12,252 bases of DNA, from contig JAZRQH010000086.1 in assembly GCA_045649645.1 (NCBI GenBank), positions 1 through 12,252 on the forward strand, given 5' to 3'. Every line of letters starts with the position of its first letter. The first letter of the stretch is position 1. The position numbers and the translations under genes are program-made. Positions 6,684 to 11,720 of this stretch are shown here, in pieces. Source of the DNA: RGIG7300 sp045649645. GTDB lineage: Bacteria; Bacillota; Clostridia; Oscillospirales; CAG-272. The notes beneath the pieces were generated by a model. That model was not told the DNA's origin, did no database searches, and saw nothing but the letters and a program-made list of their open reading frames with translations.

Positions 6684-6887
6684 TTATCTGTAGCTGTTAC
6701 TTGTCTTGTTCTGAGAGTTGTTCTGAGAACTGTTCTTAGAATTGTTCTGAGAGTTGTTCTGAGAATTGTTCTGAGAGTTGTTCTGAGAATTGTTCTGAGA
6801 ATTGTTCTGAGAGTTATTCTGAGAGTTGTTCTGAGAGTTGTTCTGAGAGTTGTTCTGAGAGTTGTTCTGGTAGTTGTTCTTAGACAT
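6684..6887 (-). CDS. small QNNS tetrapeptide-repeat protein
   Basis: This 67-residue protein begins MSKNNY, has eleven consecutive QNNS units (encoded by 6738-6869), then KNSS, QNNS and the tail QNKTSNSYR. It has no hydrophobic segment. Nearly all differences among the 12-bp units are synonymous (AAC/AAT), which argues that it is translated under selection. AAGGAG lies about eight bases before ATG 6887, and that start is preferred to an upstream in-frame ATG at 6929 that lacks one. Small Asn/Gln/Ser-rich proteins occur in spore-forming Clostridia and some are spore-associated, but I do not recognise this family. Its own terminator follows and a divergent promoter region precedes it. Confidence 0.7.
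   Translation of the reverse strand: MSKNNYQNNSQNNSQNNSQNNSQNNSQNNSQNNSQNNSQNNSQNNSQNNSKNSSQNNSQNKTSNSYR
6738..6869 (-). repeat. 12-bp coding tandem repeat (11 units)
   Basis: The unit is CAGAACAACTCT on the minus strand (Q-N-N-S). Variants change third codon positions only (AAT for AAC), so the frame is preserved. Copy number could change by slippage without a frameshift. Confidence 0.9.
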
Positions 6888-6904
6888 TGTTTTTCTCCTT
6901 TCAA

Positions 6905-6930
6905 GGTGGAAGAAATATGGGGTTTCCACC
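6905..6930. promoter_or_regulatory. inverted repeat between divergent genes
   Basis: GGTGGAA (6905-6911) and TTCCACC (6924-6930) form a 7-bp inverted repeat with a 12-base centre. It ends one base before the manA -35 and lies just upstream of the ribosome binding site of the QNNS gene. It could be an operator or a leader hairpin; nothing in the sequence decides. Confidence 0.4.
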
Positions 6931-6931
6931 C

Positions 6932-6960
6932 TTTACATTTATATTGTTTTCTGTTATAAT
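6932..6960 (+). promoter_or_regulatory. sigma-A promoter of manA
   Basis: TTTACA (6932-6937), a 17-bp spacer and TATAAT (6955-6960). The manA ATG is 33 bases beyond the -10, giving a leader of roughly 25 bases. Confidence 0.85.
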
Positions 6961-6992
6961 GATTTTATCCCAAAAAGAAAGAAGAAATTATC

Positions 6993-7865
6993 ATGAAAGC
7001 TTATCCTCTTAAATTAGACGCATATAAAAAGGGCGTCGTATGGGGCGGAACGACCCTCAGAGACAAATACGGCAAGTCCTTTGATTCCTCGGATCTTGGA
7101 GAGACCTGGGAGCTGTCTGTCCGTGAAAAGGAAAACTCGGTCATAGTAAACGGTGAGTACGCAGGTATGACCTTAAAGGAATATCTGGGCGATCCCGAGC
7201 ACTTCCCTCTCCTGGTCAAGTTCCTTGACGCAAACGACAGCCTGTCCGTGCAGGTTCATCCCGAAAAGACCGAGATGTGGTATATAGTTGAAGCAACCGA
7301 TGATGCTCAGCTCGTTTACGGCTTGAATGAAAAATTTGACAAAGAAAAAATAAGAATCGCAATAGAAAACGGAACTCTTGAAGAGCATCTTAACTACATA
7401 AATGTCAAGGCAGGCGAGGTATACTTTATACCCAGCGGTCTGACCCACGCCATATGCAAGGGCATCGTTATCGCCGAGATACAGGAGAACAGCGATATCA
7501 CCTACCGTCTCTACGACTATATGCGTCCTCAGGCGGACGGAACGCTAAGAGAGCTCCACGTAAACGAGTCTCTTGACACTATGGCTGATATCACCGAAGA
7601 ATATATTGAAAAATGCAGATATTCTTTAGGTAAGACCTCCGAAAACAACCTTGCAAACTGTGAGTTCTTTAAGGTAGACAAGTACGATTTTGAGGGTGAG
7701 ATGACCTTTACAAAGGAAGGCTTCTGCCATATCCTCTGCCTTGAGGGCGAGGGCGATATCAACGGCGAGCCGATATGTAAGGGCGACAGTTATTTTATTC
7801 CCGAAGGAATGAAGGAATATACCATCTCAAGCAAAAAGGGTATTTCTGTTATTATTTCACAGTAA
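6993..7865 (+). CDS. manA: mannose-6-phosphate isomerase, class I (short form)
   Basis: This cytoplasmic zinc enzyme interconverts mannose 6-phosphate and fructose 6-phosphate. The 290-residue product shows WGGTTLRDKYG (17-27), GETWELS (36-42), the metal motif SLSVQVHP (83-90) with Gln87 and His89, KTEMWYI (92-98) with Glu94, PSGLTHAI (147-154) with His152, and ENSDITYRLYDY (165-176) with the catalytic Arg172. An oddity is that HP is followed by only E before KTEMWY. Other class I enzymes have about a dozen more residues there (a DD..A.......G loop), so this loop is missing in frame. The gene has its own sigma-A promoter, a weak ribosome binding site (GAAGAAA) and a terminator, and appears monocistronic. 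Confidence 0.92.
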   Translation: MKAYPLKLDAYKKGVVWGGTTLRDKYGKSFDSSDLGETWELSVREKENSVIVNGEYAGMTLKEYLGDPEHFPLLVKFLDANDSLSVQVHPEKTEMWYIVEATDDAQLVYGLNEKFDKEKIRIAIENGTLEEHLNYINVKAGEVYFIPSGLTHAICKGIVIAEIQENSDITYRLYDYMRPQADGTLRELHVNESLDTMADITEEYIEKCRYSLGKTSENNLANCEFFKVDKYDFEGEMTFTKEGFCHILCLEGEGDINGEPICKGDSYFIPEGMKEYTISSKKGISVIISQ

Positions 7866-7879
7866 CTTATATAAAATCA

Positions 7880-7906
7880 AAGCCTTTCTTCCAAGAAGAA
7901 AGGCTT
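7880..7906 (+). terminator. manA terminator hairpin
   Basis: AAGCCTTTCTT (7880-7890) and AAGAAAGGCTT (7896-7906) pair perfectly over 11 bp with a five-base loop. The tail CCTTTAATTCCGC leads straight into the 7-bp repeats. Confidence 0.7.
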
Positions 7907-7911
7907 CCTTT

Positions 7912-7947
7912 AATTCCGCATTTCGCACTCCGCATTCCGCATTTAAA
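7912..7947. repeat. 7-bp-period repeat array (locus b)
   Basis: Heptamers at 7913 (ATTCCGC), 7920 (ATTTCGC), 7927 (ACTCCGC) and 7934 (ATTCCGC), closed by ATTTAAA at 7941. The array sits between two hairpins at a convergent gene junction. Confidence 0.9.
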
Positions 7948-7974
7948 AAAGCCTTCCCGCAGGAAGGCTTTTTT
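7945..7974. terminator. bidirectional terminator between manA and rnj
   Basis: A perfect 13-bp stem, AAAAAAGCCTTCC (7945-7957) with GGAAGGCTTTTTT (7962-7974), and a CGCA loop. A and T runs on both sides allow it to serve both converging genes; it reaches the RNase J stop codon. A near copy lies at 11236-11263. Confidence 0.9.
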
Positions 7975-9656
7975 TATACGTTCATTATTATGGGCAGGAT
8001 CATGGGCTTACGCTTGGTCTGCTGATAGAGGAACTTGCCAAGGGAATCGCGGATCTGGTTCTTCATATTGTTCCAGTCGGTCATACCGTTGTCAAGGCAT
8101 TTCTGCAGAGCCTCGTAGGCGATACGGCGTATCTCCTCCATAAGCTCCTCTGATTCTCTTACATACACAAAGCCGCGGGACACTACGTCGGGGCCGCTGA
8201 CCAGATATCTCTCGTTTATGTCAACGCCGGCAACAACGATGATGATACCGTCCTGTGACAGCAGACGGCGGTCGCGGAGAACTATATTACCTACGTCGCC
8301 TACTCCGTAGCCGTCGATAAGCACCTTGCCCGCAGGAACTATGCCGTTGATCTTGGCACCGTTCTCGTCTATCTCAAGGACCTGACCGATATCCATAACA
8401 AATATGCGGTCGTCGGTCTCGCCCATAGAGTTGGCAAGCTCCTTATGCTGATAGAGGTGCTTGAACTCGCCGTGTACCGGCATAAAGTACTTAGGCTTGA
8501 TGAGAGCATGCATCAGCTTGATCTCCTCCTGGCAGGCGTGTCCCGAAACGTGGACCTCGATGCCTGCATCGTGGAATACCGACGCACCCGAGCGGAGCAG
8601 CTCGTTTGTGATATTGCCCACCAGCTTTTCGTTACCGGGGATAGCGTGGGCAGAAATAACGATAAGATCGTCACTGCCGGGAGCGATCTTGTCGTGAGCT
8701 CCGAACGCCATACGGTAGAGAGCCGACATAGGCTCGCCCTGGCTGCCTGTGGTGATAACGGTTATCTGATTCTTGGGGTAGCGGTTGATCTCGTTTATAT
8801 CTATAAGAACGCCCTTGGGAACATCCATATATCCCAGCTCTACCGCCGATTTAACTATATTCAGCATGCTTCTGCCCGTGATGGCAACCTTGCGGTTATG
8901 ACGCACGCTTGTGTTGATTATCTGCTGTACACGGTGTACGTTTGAGGAGAAGGTGGCGATGATGATACGCTTATCCTCGTTTGCACGGAATATGCTCTCA
9001 AAGGACTTACCCACCTTACGCTCTGTAGGAGTATAGCCGGGATGCTCCACGTTTGTGGACTCGCACATAAGCAGGGTTACACCCTCTCTGCCTATCTCAC
9101 CCAGACGGGTAAGGTCCATCATCTCTCCCTCGATGGGAGTGAGGTCCAGCTTGAAGTCTCCCGAATGAACAACGTATCCCAGAGGAGTCATGATAGCAAG
9201 ACAGCAAGCATCTGCAATAGAATGGTTAACGCGGATAAACTCTACGTCAAACACTCCCGCCTTTATATGATCTCCCGCAGCAACGGTGTTAAGGGTGACC
9301 TTGCCGTTTAAGCCGTGCTCCTCAAGCTTATTGCGGACGATACCGAGGGTGAGACGGGTGCCGTATACCGGCACGTCGAGACTGCGAAGCACGTAAGGCA
9401 GAGAGCCTATATGGTCCTCGTGACCGTGGGTAAGAAAGATACCGCGTATCTTTTCCCTGTTCTGCTCAAGGTAGGTGATATCGGGTATAACAAGGTCTAT
9501 ACCCAGCATATCGTCATCGGGGAAGCCAAGTCCGCAGTCTATGATGATTATATCGTCACCAAATTCGACAACGGTCATATTCTTACCGATCTCGTTAAGA
9601 CCGCCAAGAGCCATGACCTTCAGCTTACCCTGTATTCTTTTCTTCTTTTTTGCCAT
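7974..9656 (-). CDS. rnj: ribonuclease J
   Basis: RNase J is the beta-CASP metallo-beta-lactamase nuclease with 5'-3' exonuclease and endonuclease activity that drives mRNA decay and rRNA maturation in Firmicutes. The 560-residue product has GGLNEIGKNMTVVE (18-31), IIDCGLGFPDDDMLGID (38-54), the zinc motif HGHEDHIG (77-84), GDFKLD, the beta-CASP blocks ending in VHGEFKHL, and the usual C-terminal domain ending in KRKPMILPIIMNV. The length is normal for the family. I chose ATG 9656 because AAAGGAA lies eight bases upstream and MAKKKKR is a common start; an in-frame ATG at 9695 lacks a ribosome binding site and lies in the loop of a leader hairpin. One homologue is visible here, so J1 and J2 cannot be told apart. 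Confidence 0.95.
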   Translation of the reverse strand: MAKKKKRIQGKLKVMALGGLNEIGKNMTVVEFGDDIIIIDCGLGFPDDDMLGIDLVIPDITYLEQNREKIRGIFLTHGHEDHIGSLPYVLRSLDVPVYGTRLTLGIVRNKLEEHGLNGKVTLNTVAAGDHIKAGVFDVEFIRVNHSIADACCLAIMTPLGYVVHSGDFKLDLTPIEGEMMDLTRLGEIGREGVTLLMCESTNVEHPGYTPTERKVGKSFESIFRANEDKRIIIATFSSNVHRVQQIINTSVRHNRKVAITGRSMLNIVKSAVELGYMDVPKGVLIDINEINRYPKNQITVITTGSQGEPMSALYRMAFGAHDKIAPGSDDLIVISAHAIPGNEKLVGNITNELLRSGASVFHDAGIEVHVSGHACQEEIKLMHALIKPKYFMPVHGEFKHLYQHKELANSMGETDDRIFVMDIGQVLEIDENGAKINGIVPAGKVLIDGYGVGDVGNIVLRDRRLLSQDGIIIVVAGVDINERYLVSGPDVVSRGFVYVRESEELMEEIRRIAYEALQKCLDNGMTDWNNMKNQIRDSLGKFLYQQTKRKPMILPIIMNV

Positions 9657-9676
9657 AAAAATTCCTTTCTGTAAAT

Positions 9677-9703
9677 GCTTTGTCCGGGCGTTCATGACAA
9701 AGC
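9677..9703 (-). promoter_or_regulatory. leader hairpin upstream of rnj
   Basis: GCTTTGTC (9677-9684) and GACAAAGC (9696-9703) form a perfect 8-bp stem with an 11-base loop in the 5' untranslated region of rnj, upstream of its ribosome binding site. Confidence 0.45.
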
Positions 9704-9736
9704 GTAATTAAAATGTACGATCAATCAAATCAATCA

Positions 9737-9765
9737 ATTATATCATATGATGAAAATATTGTCAA
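9737..9765 (-). promoter_or_regulatory. consensus sigma-A promoter of rnj
   Basis: On the minus strand TTGACA (9765-9760), a 17-bp spacer and TATAAT (9742-9737). Both hexamers are perfect. The leader to ATG 9656 is about 75 bases and includes a TCAA-rich tract at 9719-9738. Confidence 0.92.
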
Positions 9766-9794
9766 GATTACATAAGCGACCTCGGTGCATACTA
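9766..9794 (+). promoter_or_regulatory. possible sigma-G/F-type promoter for the 71-residue gene
   Basis: GATTA (9766-9770), a 17-bp spacer and CATACTA (9788-9794). The -10 word fits the B. subtilis sigma-G pattern CATNHTA, and the -35 fits GHATR at four of five positions. The ribosome binding site follows at 9808-9814. No sigma-A promoter with correct spacing is seen on this strand. Confidence 0.35.
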
Positions 9795-9822
9795 ACAGCA
9801 GAAACACAAAGGAGATATACCT

Positions 9823-10038
9823 ATGAAACGCAAAGAAAAACGCGCCCAGAGAGTCAAAGAAAAGACCGAAGAGGTCATAAACGCATACCGCTCCGAGGGT
9901 ACCCTTACCGACCCGCTGGGAATGTATACAGGCATAACAGGTGAGGTGCATGATGCCATAGAATCGGCTTGTATAGGCGGCAAGATATATATGAATCCCA
10001 GACAAAGCGTGCCTGTGCAGGACGCAGATGATCTGTAA
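9823..10038 (+). CDS. small hypothetical protein ending in PVQDADDL
   Basis: This protein has 71 residues. Residues 1-20 are strongly basic (MKRKEKRAQRVKEKTEEVIN) and probably helical. They are followed by TDPLGMYTGITGE (29-41), a short helical stretch and the acidic tail VPVQDADDL. There is no signal peptide or membrane segment. A DP.G.YTG segment with a PVQDADDL end recalls small unannotated clostridial proteins, but this is memory rather than a search result. AAAGGAG eight bases upstream sets the start. Its stop codon lies inside a perfect 13-bp hairpin. It is divergent from rnj, and a forespore-type promoter is possible. Function unknown. Confidence 0.75.
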   Translation: MKRKEKRAQRVKEKTEEVINAYRSEGTLTDPLGMYTGITGEVHDAIESACIGGKIYMNPRQSVPVQDADDL

Positions 10039-10058
10039 TGCCTTGCATTACAGATCAT
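10028..10058 (+). terminator. perfect hairpin containing the stop codon of the 71-residue gene
   Basis: ATGATCTGTAATG (10028-10040) and CATTACAGATCAT (10046-10058) pair over 13 bp with a CCTTG loop. The TAA at 10036-10038 is in the left arm. No T-run follows, so terminator function is doubtful; the next hairpin at 10092-10117 is the better terminator. Confidence 0.6.
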
Positions 10059-10091
10059 AATGCGTAATGCGGAATGCGTAATTAAATGTAT

Positions 10092-10117
10092 TTTTTGACA
10101 CCTGAGGGTGTCAAAAA
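10092..10117. terminator. bidirectional terminator
   Basis: TTTTTGACACC (10092-10102) and GGTGTCAAAAA (10107-10117) form a perfect 11-bp stem with a TGAG loop. It lies between the converging 9823 and 10459 genes. Confidence 0.7.
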
Positions 10118-10128
10118 TAAATTAATAA

Positions 10129-10153
10129 AGCTTTTCGCCTCGGGAGAAAAGCT
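10129..10153. terminator. third hairpin of the convergent junction
   Basis: AGCTTTTC (10129-10136) and GAAAAGCT (10146-10153) pair over 8 bp with a nine-base loop. The tail ACCTTCAATTACGC runs into the right-hand heptamer array, as at the other loci. Confidence 0.5.
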
Positions 10154-10189
10154 ACCTTCAATTACGCATTACGAATTCCGAATTACGAA

Positions 10190-10459
10190 TTAAATGATGA
10201 CGAAAGTCATCATTATAGCCGCCACTCCCACTCCGCTCAAAAAGCCGATGATATACTGCATTATTCCGTTTTTAGGCTTTTTGGGGATGGGGAGGGCTAT
10301 AGTGTTTTCTGAAACAAGGCGGTTGGCTTCTTTTATCATATCGGTATGGGACACACGGGCGCTGTTTTTGTTATTAAGGATAAAATACGCCTCCTCAAAC
10401 AGTTCGCTCCCTGTGTTCTTTACCTTTATCATTCGCTTTTCGCAGCCCTTATATAACAT
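10190..10459 (-). CDS. small tail-anchored membrane protein, function unknown
   Basis: This protein has 89 residues. Residues 1-60 are soluble and partly helical (SELFEEAYFIL, 18-28; THTDMIKEANRLVSE-like stretch at 38-51), followed by a basic Pro/Lys linker (PIPKKPKNG) and one hydrophobic helix (66-88) that ends at the stop codon. It should be anchored by the C-terminus with the bulk of the protein in the cytoplasm. GGAGGA just upstream fixes ATG 10459; a longer in-frame reading to 10579 has no such site and runs through the spoIIR promoter region. It is divergent from spoIIR, and a sigma-G-like promoter precedes it. The last codons and TAA lie in the heptamer repeat. I do not recognise the family. 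Confidence 0.75.
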   Translation of the reverse strand: MLYKGCEKRMIKVKNTGSELFEEAYFILNNKNSARVSHTDMIKEANRLVSENTIALPIPKKPKNGIMQYIIGFLSGVGVAAIMMTFVII

Positions 10460-10482
10460 TTTGTCCTCCGTTTTGTTTTTTT

Positions 10483-10511
10483 GATTATGCCCCGAGTAAG
10501 AAAATTTATAC
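10483..10511 (-). promoter_or_regulatory. possible sigma-G/F-type promoter for the 10459 gene
   Basis: On the minus strand GTATA (10511-10507), a 17-bp spacer and CATAATC (10489-10483). The -35 matches GHATR fully and the -10 matches CATNHTA at six of seven positions. The predicted start leaves a leader of roughly 17 bases before the ribosome binding site and ATG. Confidence 0.4.
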
Positions 10512-10579
10512 ACCGCTGAATATTTTTCAGGTATCTGACGGATAATGGTACATAACCTATGAACGGAGGAATTGAACAT

Positions 10580-11170
10580 ATGATAAAAAAGGTACTGATC
10601 TGTTTTTGTACGTTAGTTTTCATGGCGGCGGTGCTGCTGCCCCTTTTACCTCTTGAGGGCGAGGCTCAGGTGTACGATTCCGCCATACGCCTCCACGTCC
10701 TTGCAAACTCTGACTCTGATGAGGATCAGGCGCTTAAGCTTAAGGTTCGTGACAGTGTTCTTGAGCTTGTTTCCGAGGAGATAGAGGGATGCAGTACACG
10801 TTACGACGCTCAGTGCAAGGTAGAGGATATACGGGACGATATAACCATCGCCGCACAGAACAGAATATACGACGAGGGCTACGATTATGCGGTCCACGTT
10901 ACCCTTGATAACGAGTACTATCCCACCCGCGAATACGAGGGGGTAAGAATGCCTGCAGGCACCTATCTTTCCCTCAGGGTACTTATAGGAGACGCCGAGG
11001 GGCAGAACTGGTGGTGTGTGCTCTACCCTCCCCTATGCACCTCAGCCGCAAAGCCGGAGAGCACCTTAAAGGAGGCAGGCTTTACACCGTCCCAGATAAG
11101 GATACTCACCGAGGGAGAAAGTCCCAGATATAAGCTGAAGTTCAAGATACTTGAGATGTTTTTTAAATAG
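10580..11170 (+). CDS. spoIIR: stage II sporulation protein R
   Basis: SpoIIR is made in the forespore under sigma-F and secreted to the intermembrane space, where it triggers SpoIIGA to process pro-sigma-E in the mother cell. The 196-residue product has an N-terminal signal or anchor segment (about residues 4-25), then the family signature IRLHVLANSDSDEDQALKLKVRD (36-58), the RMPAGTYLSLRVLIG block and GQNWWCVLYPPLC near residues 142-154. The C-terminal end is slightly variable, as usual. ATG 10580 is chosen because GGAGGA lies nine bases upstream; an ATG at 10559 has none. I could not identify a convincing sigma-F promoter in the 120-base gap it shares with the divergent 10459 gene. Confidence 0.93.
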   Translation: MIKKVLICFCTLVFMAAVLLPLLPLEGEAQVYDSAIRLHVLANSDSDEDQALKLKVRDSVLELVSEEIEGCSTRYDAQCKVEDIRDDITIAAQNRIYDEGYDYAVHVTLDNEYYPTREYEGVRMPAGTYLSLRVLIGDAEGQNWWCVLYPPLCTSAAKPESTLKEAGFTPSQIRILTEGESPRYKLKFKILEMFFK

Positions 11171-11173
11171 AAA

Positions 11174-11195
11174 GAAAACCGCCAAGGCGGTTTTC
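11174..11195 (+). terminator. spoIIR terminator hairpin
   Basis: GAAAACCGCC (11174-11183) and GGCGGTTTTC (11186-11195) are perfect inverted arms starting four bases after the stop codon, with the T4 lying inside the right arm. Confidence 0.75.
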
Positions 11196-11202
11196 AACCA
11201 TA

Positions 11203-11237
11203 ATTTTGCATTTTGCATTTTGCACTTTGCATTTAAA
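11203..11237. repeat. 7-bp-period repeat array (locus d)
   Basis: ATTTTGC at 11203, 11210 and 11217, ACTTTGC at 11224 and ATTTAAA at 11231. It has the same architecture as locus b: hairpin, four heptamers, ATTTAAAA, second hairpin, between converging genes. Confidence 0.92.
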
Positions 11238-11263
11238 AAAAGCCTTCCACAGAAGGCTTTTTT
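11236..11263. terminator. bidirectional terminator between spoIIR and the zinc-ribbon gene
   Basis: AAAAAAGCCTTC (11236-11247) and GAAGGCTTTTTT (11252-11263) form a perfect 12-bp stem with a CACA loop. It is nearly the same sequence as 7945-7974 and touches the minus-strand stop codon at 11264. Confidence 0.9.
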
Positions 11264-11665
11264 CTATCCTTTAACGTCAAATCTCAGGCCGCATTTGGGG
11301 CACTTTACTGTATGTGTTCCCTTGCGTCTGGGGAGTCTGAGGTTTATCTTACAGTGGGGACACACGCGGTAAACGTGGGTCTTGCGGTCACGTAAGCGGT
11401 TCTTCTGGAGCTTAAAAAAGCCCTTGATCTTGCCCCATATCCTCATAAAGACCTGATTTTCACGCTGTCTTTTGTAGATATTTTTTGACAGGGCTCGGAA
11501 GATACAGTATATGATAACAATATCCTCGAGAATCCATATTATCGGTGTGCGGATAAAGATATTTAATACAGACAGCAGAACCGCCGTCCACAAAAGTCCC
11601 AGACAGAAACGGTCAAAGCCGTTTCTTCCGTACATAAATCTTGCTAATTTTTCTCTGAATCTCAT
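11264..11665 (-). CDS. membrane protein with C-terminal zinc ribbon
   Basis: This protein has 133 residues. Two hydrophobic segments, at about 22-38 and 42-58, form a hairpin in the membrane, followed by a very basic stretch (KNIYKRQREN, KLQKNRLRDRK) and a C-terminal zinc ribbon with CPHC (102-105) and CPKC (122-125). The ribbon pattern (CPHCKINLRLPRRKGTHTVKCPKCG) resembles the zinc-ribbon tails of unannotated Firmicute membrane proteins; positive charge suggests the tail is cytoplasmic. GAGAGGA upstream sets the start. The gene lies 43 bases downstream of the DUF815 gene on the same strand, across a heptamer array, so read-through transcription is possible. Function unknown. Confidence 0.8.
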   Translation of the reverse strand: MRFREKLARFMYGRNGFDRFCLGLLWTAVLLSVLNIFIRTPIIWILEDIVIIYCIFRALSKNIYKRQRENQVFMRIWGKIKGFFKLQKNRLRDRKTHVYRVCPHCKINLRLPRRKGTHTVKCPKCGLRFDVKG

Positions 11666-11686
11666 ATTATCCTCTCGTCACAAACA

Positions 11687-11720
11687 ATTACGCATAACGA
11701 ATTCCAAATTACGCATTATC
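11687..11720. repeat. 7-bp-period repeat array (locus e)
   Basis: ATTACGC, ATAACGA, ATTCCAA, ATTACGC and ATTATC at 11687-11720. There is no flanking hairpin here. The array encodes the last three residues and stop codon of the DUF815 gene (GAT AAT GCG TAA on the minus strand). Confidence 0.85.

Larger units (their letters stand above)
10059..10195. repeat. inverted pair of 7-bp repeat arrays enclosing two hairpins (locus c)
   Basis: The left array reads AATGCGT, AATGCGG, AATGCGT, AATTAAA (10059-10086). The right array reads ATTACGC, ATTACGA, ATTCCGA, ATTACGA, ATTAAAT (10161-10195). The outer 24 bases of the two ends are reverse complements except for three T/G changes. The stop codon of the minus-strand gene (10190-10192) is in the right array. 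Confidence 0.85.

Noticed and set aside
6632..6904. A 90-codon minus-strand frame reading LRTT repeats across the QNNS gene
   Set aside because: It is the alternate frame of the 12-bp repeat. Variation among units is silent in the QNNS frame, and that frame has the ribosome binding site.
8445..9674. Several plus-strand frames opposite rnj (8445-8945, 9042-9311, 9315-9674)
   Set aside because: Antisense shadows of a highly conserved gene; none has a recognisable domain or start signal.
9657..9695. Longer RNase J starting at 9695
   Set aside because: It lacks a ribosome binding site and would start in the loop of the leader hairpin; ATG 9656 has AAAGGAA and a normal N-terminus.
9759..9793. 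A sigma-A promoter on the plus strand (TTGTCA with CATACT)
   Set aside because: The spacing is 23 bp, too long; the TTGTCA overlaps the rnj -35 on the other strand.
10460..10579. A sigma-F promoter for spoIIR
   Set aside because: Expected from the biology, but no pair of -35 and -10 words with correct spacing was convincing on the plus strand.
10559..10579. Upstream ATG start for SpoIIR
   Set aside because: No ribosome binding site in front of it; GGAGGA at 10563-10568 serves the ATG at 10580.
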